This document shows positions 7,198-16,072 of a DNA stretch of 64,000 bases, piece by piece. The notes under the pieces were generated by a model, which ran no database searches, was not told the origin of the DNA, and worked only from the letters and a program-made list of their open reading frames with translations. The stretch is from Pantanalinema sp. GBBB05 (lineage in GTDB: Bacteria > Cyanobacteriota > Cyanobacteriia > Leptolyngbyales > Leptolyngbyaceae). The DNA is taken from assembly GCA_016743235.1 (NCBI GenBank), contig VRZD01000036.1, forward strand, positions 1 to 64,000. The letters run 5' to 3'. A program made the position numbers and the translations under genes. Within the stretch, counting starts at the first letter, position 1, and the number at the start of each line of letters is the position of its first letter.

Positions 7198-10100
7198 TCA
7201 GGTGTTGACTACCTGTTGAATGTGATGCAGTAGGTCTGTCATTGAGGTAGAGTACGGCAAAATTTGGGTGGCTAACTGTTGAATTACTTCTGGCAGGTCG
7301 GTGGCGATCCGAGGGCGATCGCTCAGGTGCGAGTAGCGATGATCCAACACTAATACAGGGGGTTTCGCCGTTAGATGATGTAGGGCAACCAACTGCTCGA
7401 CCACAGTTCCTGGTAGTTTGGGGGTTGTGCAGCCAATTAGCAGCAGGTCAATACTTTGGGATTGAACTTGATACAGCACCTCTTGCCACGAACGGGCGAT
7501 CGACCCACTGAAGCCAGCTGTCTGGAGGTATTGCATTAAGGCTTGCAGCCATTCAGTTTCCTGCGGTGGGCTGCCCAGGGTTGGAGGGACTGAAGTTGGC
7601 AGACTGGTTGTCTCAATGGAAATCGGTAAGGTCGCTAGATCGATCGCCAACACCACGGGTCGCCAAATGTAACCAGCGGCTATTTGCACAACTCGTAATA
7701 GGGCGGAGGCTTCTGGGTCGCCATCGGCAAACGGTTTCGTGTCAGGAGCGGCTAGACAGGGGAAAACGATCAACCCAGGAATTTGATTGGCGGCTTGAGC
7801 CGTAGTGGGGTCAAGCATGACTAAGGGTAGAGATGCCAGGAACGTATGATGACTATATTGCTGGAAGTAAACATCTGGGTTGGGAACCGCTTGATCGAGT
7901 AAGACCACATCCGGCTTCCAAACCCGTGCCAATAGTTCTGCCTGTTCTAGGTCGTCAGCCTCTAAAACCCGGTAGTGGTGGGAATGCAGCAATTGATTCA
8001 GATCTAAAGTAGAGTGATGCCACGAGGAAGAATTGGCTTCGTCAAGTAAGGGTGGACTGAGGCGTAGAATAGTGAGCTTCGTTGTGGTTGTCCTCGACTT
8101 GGGCGCGATCGGTTCAGTGATAAATTGTTGCAGCACAGTTTGTAAGGCTTTGGGTGCGATCGGCATACTGAGAAACCCGTTGGCATGGCTATGTCGGGCT
8201 TCTTCCTCATCTGCTGTCGTAGCCGTCACCACTACTGGAATTTGTCGAGTTTCTAGATTTGATTTCAGGAGCGTCAAAACATCCCAACCAGATAACAGCG
8301 GCAAAAGTGGATTCAAGAAAATGATGCAAGGTTGCAGGCGACGGGCTTTTTCTAGAGCCTCGGTGCCCGATCGAGCAATGACTACCCGATACCCTAAACC
8401 AGTCAATTGATCCGATAATGCCTCGATCGAGGGAGGCGAGGCTTCTACAATTAAGACCAATCGGTTGCTGGAACTGATAGCACGAGAACCAGATGGTGAC
8501 AATGGATCCGCAAATGACATCTGGGATAAGGTGGTGGGCGCTAGGGTATGTAGCGGCACCCGCCTACTGGGGGACAGAGGCGATAACTGCGAATCGTTGA
8601 AATCCTCTGAGTTCGCGACTCTGGAAGAACGGTTAGGCTGGGCAGGCGTAGGAGGTAATAGCACAGTAAATTGACTACCCTGACCTTCTTTCGACAGAAA
8701 CGTGACATCACCACCATGGAGTCGGGCTAAACGCTGAGTCAGGACTAAGCCTAATCCAGTTCCTTCAAAGCGGCGGGTTAGCGGATTTTCGAGCTGTTGG
8801 AATTTTTGGAAAATTAAATGCTGTTTGTCAGCTGGAATGCCCATCCCCGTGTCCCAGACAGTGCAGGCAATCCAACCGCCCCAATAACCAATTTTTAGCC
8901 CGATCGGATTGTCGGGCTCAGTAAACTTCAGAGCATTAGACAGTAAGTGAACGAGAATCTGCCGCAACCGTAATTCATCGGCCACGATCGTTTCTAAACC
9001 AGGTTCGATCTCTAACGAAAATTGGGCGATCGGGCAATCATCAGCAGCGATATCCTGCTTACTTTCAACTAGCCATAATTGTTTAGCTTGGTCAAATGCC
9101 CGGCTACACACAGATGGAATGTTTACAGGTTCAAACACCAAATCTAACTGTCCGGTTTCAATCCGGGTCAGATCAAGAATGTCATTGACCACGGTCATCA
9201 AGTGACGACCACTCTGATAGATCAGTTGGGCATAGTGAATCTGCCGCTGATTCAGTGCTCCTAATGTCTGGTCTTTCAACAAACTAGATAGACCTAAGAC
9301 TGCCGTGAGGGGAGTTTTAAGTTCATGGCTAATGCAGGCTAAAAATTCATCCTTGAGCCGATTTAACTGCACTAGATCGGCATTTTTAGCGGTGAGTTCT
9401 CTGGCTAGCTGCTGTTGTTCGGTAACATCCTGCGCCAGAATTAGCCATAGCGTCTCTGTTAATGGGACAGTCCCATGCGTGGAAAGTTCATCAACGTCGG
9501 TCGAGGGAGTAGAGATGAGATTGGCCAGGCGGAAGGAGAATGACGATTGCCCCGCTGGTTCAGCAGTCCGGTGGTCTTCCAGACGGTTAGTTTGATTACT
9601 ACTATCTACTAACGGGTGAGGCAGCACTGCCCCTAATGGAATTTTGATAAACTGCCAAATGCGTTCCTGTCCATCTTTTAGGGCACAGACACAAATACAG
9701 GTATTGGGCTTAGTCCCGATGTAACATAAAGGCGCATTGGTTAAAACCGGATCGGCGATCGCTGTTCGATCAGGCTGGTTAAATTCAGGCTCCAGCGATC
9801 GGTTGGAAGTAGCCAGTTCTAGTTCAGCCGTCTCCAGCACTTGGGCAGCATCCCGTCCCACACAATCTGGTTCTAGTAATCCTCCCACCTGCTCTTGCCA
9901 GAGCATATTCTGAATCACCACTCGCCCCTGGCTTGTTTGTAGCATCAGGGGTAAAGGCAACCGATCTAGCAATTCTAGAAGCGCGGTTGAGGCCTGAGCC
10001 TCGGTTGGGGTAGACAATAGATCCGTGCCACTTGTGGGAGACAAGGAGGCGTGGTTCACCTGAAGATGATGAATAATTTGCTGCTGAATCTGAATCTGCT

Positions 10101-10680
10101 GTTCCAGTTCCTGTTTTTGGGTCAGCAACTGTTGCATCAAAGAAACGATCGGTTGCCGTTGAGGTTGATGGCGGTCTTGAATTAATTGAGTGATCTGTCC
10201 GGTTAAGGGGAGGAAGGGATCTGGGGGTGTGAGATTGGTCGTTAGTAGCTCGGCGGTCAATACTCGTAGGAGTTGAATTTGATTGAGTAAGCCTAAATAA
10301 CACCCTTGCCGATCCACAAAAGCATAGGGGGCTGAATCAGCAAGCTGCAAATGCCCCAAGAGTTGCTCCAACGTCAAATCTGCTGGCAACACTAGTACAG
10401 ATTCGACGATCGACGGCTCTAGCTCTAGCAGTGGGGTTGCTAAAATAGGTGCATTAGCGGGTATTCTGGGGACAGAGTGTTCTAATCCTATCGTCAGTAC
10501 ATAGGACATTAGCGTTGGTAAACTGACGATTCCGATTGGGTAATGCTGTGCATCAATTACCACTAGCCGATTAATTTCCATCTGGCTAAATTCAGCCAGA
10601 ACCATAGCTAGAGTCGCTGTAGCTGAGCAAGTAGGGATAAGTTCTATCAATTCTGAGAGACAGGTAGTGTGCTGAGACAT
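7198..10680 (-). CDS. CBS-domain hybrid histidine kinase with degenerate receivers
   Basis: This 1160-residue protein begins with a pair of CBS-like motifs (about 1-150), then a Gln-rich coiled coil (170-208) and a PAS-like region (about 230-430). The HisKA domain has H452 in CISHELKTPLT. The ATPase domain has N582 in the N box and a DTGMGI G1 box at 610. Three C-terminal receiver-like blocks follow. In the first (about 740-855) the acceptor Asp is replaced by N790 and the conserved Lys is missing. The second (about 868-960) keeps D929 but lacks the acidic pocket. The third (about 1040-1120) has no acceptor. There is no transmembrane segment, so it is probably cytoplasmic. It is divergent from kaiA, sharing a 381-bp upstream region, which suggests but does not prove a clock-related role. 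Confidence 0.88.
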   Translation of the reverse strand: MSQHTTCLSELIELIPTCSATATLAMVLAEFSQMEINRLVVIDAQHYPIGIVSLPTLMSYVLTIGLEHSVPRIPANAPILATPLLELEPSIVESVLVLPADLTLEQLLGHLQLADSAPYAFVDRQGCYLGLLNQIQLLRVLTAELLTTNLTPPDPFLPLTGQITQLIQDRHQPQRQPIVSLMQQLLTQKQELEQQIQIQQQIIHHLQVNHASLSPTSGTDLLSTPTEAQASTALLELLDRLPLPLMLQTSQGRVVIQNMLWQEQVGGLLEPDCVGRDAAQVLETAELELATSNRSLEPEFNQPDRTAIADPVLTNAPLCYIGTKPNTCICVCALKDGQERIWQFIKIPLGAVLPHPLVDSSNQTNRLEDHRTAEPAGQSSFSFRLANLISTPSTDVDELSTHGTVPLTETLWLILAQDVTEQQQLARELTAKNADLVQLNRLKDEFLACISHELKTPLTAVLGLSSLLKDQTLGALNQRQIHYAQLIYQSGRHLMTVVNDILDLTRIETGQLDLVFEPVNIPSVCSRAFDQAKQLWLVESKQDIAADDCPIAQFSLEIEPGLETIVADELRLRQILVHLLSNALKFTEPDNPIGLKIGYWGGWIACTVWDTGMGIPADKQHLIFQKFQQLENPLTRRFEGTGLGLVLTQRLARLHGGDVTFLSKEGQGSQFTVLLPPTPAQPNRSSRVANSEDFNDSQLSPLSPSRRVPLHTLAPTTLSQMSFADPLSPSGSRAISSSNRLVLIVEASPPSIEALSDQLTGLGYRVVIARSGTEALEKARRLQPCIIFLNPLLPLLSGWDVLTLLKSNLETRQIPVVVTATTADEEEARHSHANGFLSMPIAPKALQTVLQQFITEPIAPKSRTTTTKLTILRLSPPLLDEANSSSWHHSTLDLNQLLHSHHYRVLEADDLEQAELLARVWKPDVVLLDQAVPNPDVYFQQYSHHTFLASLPLVMLDPTTAQAANQIPGLIVFPCLAAPDTKPFADGDPEASALLRVVQIAAGYIWRPVVLAIDLATLPISIETTSLPTSVPPTLGSPPQETEWLQALMQYLQTAGFSGSIARSWQEVLYQVQSQSIDLLLIGCTTPKLPGTVVEQLVALHHLTAKPPVLVLDHRYSHLSDRPRIATDLPEVIQQLATQILPYSTSMTDLLHHIQQVVNT

Positions 10681-11061
10681 GGAAAACCTGCCTTAAAAGG
10701 ACACAATGACGCGGCAATGAGTCAGTCTGCACTGGTCGTCCCCAATCAGAATACCGCAGCATCCTTGACAGATTGACCATTAATTCCCTATCGAGCCACC
10801 AAAGATGGGACAAAACTTGGTAGCCAGAAGTTTAACTTGATGGGATTCAGAGTTCCTCCCCCGATCGCTACCTTTAATTATGGCGTTCTGTAGCAGCAGA
10901 TCACGTTGCACTTATAATTAATTAAGTGTTTAATCTTAACGAAATATTAAGTTTCCCAGATAATTGCTACCTGATTTGTAAAAACCTAGTTTCTTTGCCC
11001 CAGATTCTGCTTGGTTCGCCTCTAGTTCTGACTCTGCTTTATCCTATTCATCTGCAAAGCC
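10681..11061. promoter_or_regulatory. Shared upstream region of the hybrid kinase and kaiABC
   Basis: This 381-bp region separates two divergent genes and should hold both promoters. A TATAAT hexamer at 10913-10918 reads towards kaiA, within an AT-rich stretch (10910-10960); I see no good -35 box at the right spacing. No open frame of note. Confidence 0.5.
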
Positions 11062-11967
11062 TTGCGTCCCCAACTTTTTATTGTCACCCTTTTGACCCTT
11101 GACTCCCTGACTCAGACCATCCTAAAGGTTCTGGGTGACGATCGCTATCATGTTATTTACGCTCAGAGTCAGGCTCAATTCTTTCAGCTGATTGAGCAGG
11201 AAAAGCACCATCTGGATTGTCTCATTCTCCAACTCAACAGCGATCTGCCCCCAATCATCACTTGGCTATACGGTCAGGCAAGCTTGTTGCCCGCTGTGCT
11301 AATTGATGCTGCGTCGGGGCATACCACGACAATTCCTGCCTCTGTGGAGGGAGGCGATTCAGATCGTTCTGTACCGTTACTTGAACTACCGTTTACCTAT
11401 CACACGGCAGAGGTTCACGTTACAGTTGACCAGTTGCCGGAAATCAATTGCTATATTGATCAAGCCATCCGCCAGTTTTTGGCACTTTCGCCCAACTGGC
11501 GCTCGGAACCCCCTGTGATGACTGATCTGATCCGCGACCAGTCAACGTTGGATGTTTTAATCCGCGAACAAGATCGACTTACTGAAAAACTTAAGGAGCG
11601 ACTGGGATACCTGGGTGTGTACTACAAACGGAATCCGCAAAACTTTTTCCGCCATCTCCCTGCTCACCAGAAACAGGAATTACTGGACAAGCTCAAGTTA
11701 GAATACCGGGACATTATTCTACGATATTTCGCTAATGATGGTACGCTGAACCAGCGGATTGATGATTTTGTCAATACAGTATTTTTTACAGACATCCCGG
11801 TAGCTCAAATCGTTGAAACCCATATGGAGCTGATGGATGAGTTTTCTAAACAGCTAAAATTGGAAGGGCGAAGCGAAGAAATTTTGCTGGATTATCGTCT
11901 GACTTTAATTGATACAATTGCTCACCTATGCGAAATGTATCGGCGCTCAATTCCTCGAGAATCTTGA
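11062..11967 (+). CDS. kaiA: Circadian clock protein KaiA
   Basis: KaiA stimulates KaiC autophosphorylation by binding the KaiC C-terminal A-loops. The 301-residue product has an N-terminal pseudo-receiver (about 1-140), a linker, and the conserved helical C-terminal domain (about 170-301) with LGYLGVYYKRNPQNF, MELMDEFSKQLKLEGRSE and CEMYRRSIPRES. This is the full-length form, not the short form found in some filamentous species. The start is TTG at 11062: an in-frame stop lies at 11029 and no ATG or GTG lies between, and the first residues match the usual KaiA N-terminus. It is 17 bases upstream of kaiB, so the three genes form the standard operon. Confidence 0.97.
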   Translation: MRPQLFIVTLLTLDSLTQTILKVLGDDRYHVIYAQSQAQFFQLIEQEKHHLDCLILQLNSDLPPIITWLYGQASLLPAVLIDAASGHTTTIPASVEGGDSDRSVPLLELPFTYHTAEVHVTVDQLPEINCYIDQAIRQFLALSPNWRSEPPVMTDLIRDQSTLDVLIREQDRLTEKLKERLGYLGVYYKRNPQNFFRHLPAHQKQELLDKLKLEYRDIILRYFANDGTLNQRIDDFVNTVFFTDIPVAQIVETHMELMDEFSKQLKLEGRSEEILLDYRLTLIDTIAHLCEMYRRSIPRES

Positions 11968-11984
11968 AAAGCTGAACTGAATCC

Positions 11985-12302
11985 ATGAGTCCTCTAAAAA
12001 AAACTTACGTTCTGAAACTCTACGTAGCCGGAAATACGCCGAACTCAATTCGGGCACTAAAAACCTTGAACAATATTTTGGAAGAAGAGTTTCAGGGAGT
12101 ATATGCCTTAAAAGTGATTGATGTGTTGAAAAATCCTCAACTAGCAGAGGAGGATAAAATTCTGGCGACCCCTACTTTAGCTAAAATTTTGCCGCCACCT
12201 GTGCGTAAGATTATTGGAGATCTGTCCGATCGCGAAAAGGTGTTAATCGGATTGGATCTGCTCTACGAAGAACTGCGCGAGGAAGAAGCTGGAATTGAGT
12301 AA
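11985..12302 (+). CDS. kaiB: Circadian clock protein KaiB
   Basis: KaiB is the fold-switching thioredoxin-like protein that binds phosphorylated KaiC and sequesters KaiA. At 105 residues it has the usual length. It carries YVLKLYVAGNTPNS at the N-terminus, KVIDVLKNPQLAEEDKILATPTL in the middle, and an acidic C-terminal tail (EELREEEAGIE). It lies between kaiA (17-bp gap) and kaiC (87-bp gap), all on the + strand. Confidence 0.98.
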   Translation: MSPLKKTYVLKLYVAGNTPNSIRALKTLNNILEEEFQGVYALKVIDVLKNPQLAEEDKILATPTLAKILPPPVRKIIGDLSDREKVLIGLDLLYEELREEEAGIE

Positions 12303-12389
12303 GTTAAAGGCGTTATCTACACTACGTTTTATGCTAAATGTAGCGGATGGCTGATCTAGGCAGAAATTGCAGCTTAAATTACCCTTTTT

Positions 12390-13943
12390 ATGAATCAACT
12401 TAATCAAGTAACACAGAGTGATCAACCCAACGCCATTGGGGTACAGAAAATCCGTACTCTGATTGAAGGGTTCGATGACATCAGTCATGGTGGATTGCCT
12501 GTGGGTCGAACTACTCTAGTCAGTGGCACATCCGGAACGGGCAAAACTCTGCTTGCCGTGCAATTTTTGTATAACGGGATTACCTGCTTTGATGAAGCTG
12601 GAGTATTTGTCACTTTTGAAGAATCACCGACTGACATCATTAAAAACGCCTTTAGTTTTGGTTGGGATCTACAAAAACTGGTAGATGAAGGGAAATTATT
12701 TATTTTGGATGCCTCTCCTGATCCCGAGGGGCAAGATGTTGTCGGCAATTTTGATCTATCGGCATTAATTGAACGCATTCAGTACGCGATTCGCAAGTAC
12801 AAGGCAAAGCGCGTCTCGATCGATTCCGTCACCGCTGTGTTCCAACAGTATGATGCCGCTTCTGTAGTGCGCCGCGAGATTTTTCGACTGGTAGCTCGCT
12901 TAAAGCAAGTGGGCGCTACCACGATTATGACCACCGAACGGATCGATGAGTATGGTCCGGTGGCTCGGTTTGGGGTCGAGGAGTTTGTATCAGATAATGT
13001 GGTGATTGTTCGTAATGTGTTGGAAGGGGAACGTCGGCGCCGCACGGTTGAGATTCTCAAACTACGGGGCACCACTCACATGAAAGGTGAGTATCCCTTT
13101 ACCATCACCAATCATGGAATCAATATCTTCCCCTTGGGCGCGATGCGTCTGACGCAGCGATCGTCAAATGCGCGAGTCTCTTCTGGCGTCAAGACATTGG
13201 ACGAAATGTGTGGGGGCGGTTTCTTCAAAGACTCGATTATTTTGGCAACTGGTGCAACTGGAACAGGCAAGACTCTACTGGTCAGCAAATTTCTGGAAGA
13301 TGCCTGTGTCCGGGGTGAACGAGCGATGTTATTTGCCTATGAAGAATCTCGGGCTCAGTTGTCTCGGAACGCTTCCTCTTGGGGCATTGATTTTGAAGAA
13401 CTGGAACAGCAAGGCTTACTACGAATTCTATGTACCTATCCAGAGTCGATGGGATTAGAAGACCATCTGCAAATTATTAAGTCCGAAATTGCCGAATTCA
13501 AACCGTCACGGATTGCGATCGATTCTCTGTCTGCCCTGGCTCGGGGGGTAAGTAATAATGCCTTCCGGCAATTTGTGATTGGCGTAACGGGATTCGCGAA
13601 ACAGGAAGAGATCACGGGCTTTTTCACCAATACCACGGATCAATTCATGGGGTCACACTCGATTACCGACTCTCATATTTCCACGATCACCGACACGATT
13701 TTGCTGCTGCAATATGTGGAAATCCGGGGTGAAATGTCCCGTGCTCTCAATGTCTTCAAAATGCGGGGATCCTGGCACGAAAAGACGATTCGCGAGTATA
13801 CCATTAGCGAGCATGGACCGGAGATTAAAGACTCGTTCCGTAACTTTGAGCGGATTATCAGTGGTTCACCTACACGGGTTTCGGTGGACGAAAAAAGTGA
13901 GTTGTCTCGGATTGTTAAAGGGGTGCAGCGCGATAGTGAGTAG
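12390..13943 (+). CDS. kaiC: Circadian clock ATPase/kinase KaiC
   Basis: KaiC is the hexameric double-RecA ATPase at the centre of the clock. In this 517-residue protein the CI Walker A is GTSGTGKT (46-53) with catalytic E77/E78, and the CII Walker A is GATGTGKT (288-295) with E318/E319. The phosphorylation sites fall at exactly the Synechococcus elongatus positions: T426, S431 and T432 in ITDSHISTITD. The C-terminal A-loop and tail region, including FRNFERIISGSPTRVSVDE, is complete. All key residues are present, so an active phosphorylation clock is expected. Confidence 0.99.
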   Translation: MNQLNQVTQSDQPNAIGVQKIRTLIEGFDDISHGGLPVGRTTLVSGTSGTGKTLLAVQFLYNGITCFDEAGVFVTFEESPTDIIKNAFSFGWDLQKLVDEGKLFILDASPDPEGQDVVGNFDLSALIERIQYAIRKYKAKRVSIDSVTAVFQQYDAASVVRREIFRLVARLKQVGATTIMTTERIDEYGPVARFGVEEFVSDNVVIVRNVLEGERRRRTVEILKLRGTTHMKGEYPFTITNHGINIFPLGAMRLTQRSSNARVSSGVKTLDEMCGGGFFKDSIILATGATGTGKTLLVSKFLEDACVRGERAMLFAYEESRAQLSRNASSWGIDFEELEQQGLLRILCTYPESMGLEDHLQIIKSEIAEFKPSRIAIDSLSALARGVSNNAFRQFVIGVTGFAKQEEITGFFTNTTDQFMGSHSITDSHISTITDTILLLQYVEIRGEMSRALNVFKMRGSWHEKTIREYTISEHGPEIKDSFRNFERIISGSPTRVSVDEKSELSRIVKGVQRDSE

Positions 13944-14005
13944 GAATTGTCATCCAGTTTTGCTGCTGGCAAGTAGAATATTTGCAACCACAGTGGATAT
14001 CTGGA

Positions 14006-14581
14006 ATGGCACAAGGGTGGACGATCGCTGCCAAACCGCTCGTCGAGCTAGTGGTTTTCACCTGGCTATTCTTGCTAGTTAACACCTTGTTATTGGGTCA
14101 GGTATTAGCCCATTTAGGTATCAGTTCTCGCCTGTTGCCAGGGCTATGGTACGAGGTAGGCATCCTCCCCACTCAACGCCTCCCCCGATCGCCAGCCCAG
14201 GTGATGCCAACTTGGATTATATTTAGCAGTTTAATTCTGCTGCGTGGGACTCAGGACTGGCTAATTGTCACCTTGATAGCTGTGTTTGCGGCAGGCTTAA
14301 GCGACTATCTGTTTGCTAGAACAACTCATCCCAATTACCACAGTATTTTATACAGCTACCTGGGGTTTCTGTTGGTTCGGGGCTATTTAGAAGTAGACCT
14401 GTTATCTGCCCTATTTTCGATCGCGATCGGTTGCCTGTATAACCGTCTACTTTGGGATATGACCCCCACAGAGAATGCGATCGCCTGGAAACATTATCTT
14501 TTAGGCTTTATTGCCGGAATTGCTGCTGCTCATTGGCTAGAAGCGCTGACCAGTGTGTTACCAGCCAGCGCTTTATGGTAA
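14006..14581 (+). CDS. Membrane protein following kaiC, unknown function
   Basis: I prefer the ATG at 14006 (MAQGWTIAAKPLVE) over the TTG at 13982, because CTGGA lies just upstream. The 191-residue product has about five hydrophobic segments: around FTWLFLLVNTLLLG, WIIFSSLILL, IVTLIAVFAAGL, LSALFSIAIGC and YLLGFIAGIAAAHW. No catalytic motif is seen. It begins 62 bp after kaiC on the same strand with no terminator between, so it could be read through from the clock operon. Family not recognised. Confidence 0.75.
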   Translation: MAQGWTIAAKPLVELVVFTWLFLLVNTLLLGQVLAHLGISSRLLPGLWYEVGILPTQRLPRSPAQVMPTWIIFSSLILLRGTQDWLIVTLIAVFAAGLSDYLFARTTHPNYHSILYSYLGFLLVRGYLEVDLLSALFSIAIGCLYNRLLWDMTPTENAIAWKHYLLGFIAGIAAAHWLEALTSVLPASALW

Positions 14582-14597
14582 AGCTAAGCGATCGTTA

Positions 14598-14641
14598 TCA
14601 AGATAAGTTTTGCTAGGAAACCTATTTCCAACTTATCTTGA
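14598..14641. terminator. Hairpin between convergent genes
   Basis: A perfect 12-base inverted repeat, TCAAGATAAGTT and AACTTATCTTGA, is separated by 20 bases. It lies between the ends of the kaiC-side membrane protein gene and the leftward gene that ends at 14654, and probably works in both directions. There is no long T run. Confidence 0.55.
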
Positions 14642-14653
14642 CGATTAAGAGGA

Positions 14654-15658
14654 TTAACTGGCTAATCTACTTAAATCTAGATTCGTCGGGACAGTGACTT
14701 GAGATGAAACAGTTACGTTATACCGAATATTGAGTGCAAAAGGAGTGTAGTGGTTCTTGGGATCTTTCGTATAGTCATAAAGTCCCTTCAAAAATTGCTC
14801 TGCACTTGTATCTATTGTGCCATTGCAATTTTGGTCCCACTTTAACTTGCTGTAATCAATAGTGCCGCCAAATTCGATCGTATGTATACCTGCTGACAAA
14901 GGAGCCAGCATTACAGTATAGCCATCAGCGATCGTCTCTTTCACTTTTAGTCCTGGTGTATACCCGGCTGCTGTAGAATCATCTGGCACAGTAAAAGAGA
15001 AAGGTTGAGCAGAGAATTGGCGATAGTGTATCCAGGCTGTACCTTGAATAAGTGATTGACCGTCAAGCTCGAAAAATATTCCTCTCTCACTATTACACTG
15101 GATATTGATTGTATCAATAATGGTCTTAGCCGCTATACGGGAATCTTCAGCCGTCCAGGGAGAGGGCATTCCTACTTCCTCCACAGCAGTATTGAGTACA
15201 GGGATAAATAGTGTCGTACCAGCAGCTACGGCAATATTACGTTCTACCATGCCACCTGATGGATCATCTGAAGATGATAATCCTACTAAAGCTAATACTG
15301 AGCCAATTTGGAAGAATGGGTTGCCATCTGCTAAAGGGTTGTTTTTAGAAGGAGTTTCATCGACATACTGCCACCACTTATTTAAATACTCTGCTTGGGA
15401 TAACCCATTGACATTGCTATCAGGATCGATAACACGAGAACTAGGGGCTACGCCACTACAGCTTCTATGGTGCTGATGCGACGGGGACTGAAGTGGATCG
15501 TCATGCCGACTATACGATCCTCGTTGATGATGTAATGGTGTATCTAAATCATTGGCAATGGCACAGGTATGTCTAGAGTGAGTTGATAGGGGTTCTTGCT
15601 GCCATCGGGAAGAAGTGGAGTATCTAGAATTGGGTTCGCAGGCAAATGGTTTTGACAT
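14654..15658 (-). CDS. Probable secreted protein with a displaced N-terminus, possibly broken
   Basis: Residues from about 77 on (VIDPDSNVNGLSQAEYLNKW through to the C-terminus) read as a coherent soluble domain of about 255 residues. It has the composition of an exported protein, with a C-terminal beta-rich region. The first 75 or so residues are different: rich in His, Ser, Arg and Pro, with no hydrophobic core. They therefore do not form the signal peptide such a protein would be expected to have. The start at 15658 has AGAGG upstream. I read this as a gene whose original 5' end has been replaced or frameshifted. No function assigned. Confidence 0.5.
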   Translation of the reverse strand: MSKPFACEPNSRYSTSSRWQQEPLSTHSRHTCAIANDLDTPLHHQRGSYSRHDDPLQSPSHQHHRSCSGVAPSSRVIDPDSNVNGLSQAEYLNKWWQYVDETPSKNNPLADGNPFFQIGSVLALVGLSSSDDPSGGMVERNIAVAAGTTLFIPVLNTAVEEVGMPSPWTAEDSRIAAKTIIDTINIQCNSERGIFFELDGQSLIQGTAWIHYRQFSAQPFSFTVPDDSTAAGYTPGLKVKETIADGYTVMLAPLSAGIHTIEFGGTIDYSKLKWDQNCNGTIDTSAEQFLKGLYDYTKDPKNHYTPFALNIRYNVTVSSQVTVPTNLDLSRLAS

Positions 15659-16072
15659 GGCTATAACCTCTGATTATTTCCTTCTCACTAATTATTTGCA
15701 GCATGATTTCTTCTAGCTAGCACAATTGCTTTGCTTGAATTAATTTGCCAAAAACTTATAGCTAATTGACTGAAACTGCTATAAACTCAGTGAGGTATTT
15801 TATGCTAAAAAAAGTAACTCAAAACCGTAGCAAGATACCCTCAAAGATGCGGACTGATGGTATCTCTATCAATACAAAATTTGATTCTACGGTTGGCAGT
15901 GCGTAGTTTGTTCTAAACAGATTATGGCAGTGTTTATACTTATAGATTCCTAAATTTGATATTTGTTTATGTTTTATTCTTTATCAGAGAATAACGGGAT
16001 CATTACAATTGTTGGATCGCTGAAGCTTAAATATTAGAAAATCAGTTAGTCCACTATTGGATTTAGATTGAT
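15659..16072. other. AT-rich intergenic region between divergent genes
   Basis: This 414-bp region should hold the promoters of the leftward gene at 15658 and of ggt at 16073. It is AT-rich, with no open frame worth calling and no strong hairpin or repeat that I could see. Confidence 0.5.

Noticed and set aside
8033..8410. + strand open frame inside the hybrid kinase gene
   Set aside because: Antisense shadow; the kinase frame here has receiver-like sequence and clear domain logic.
15105..15476. + strand open frame of 123 codons
   Set aside because: It lies antisense to the coherent domain of the leftward gene, and its product shows no recognisable features.
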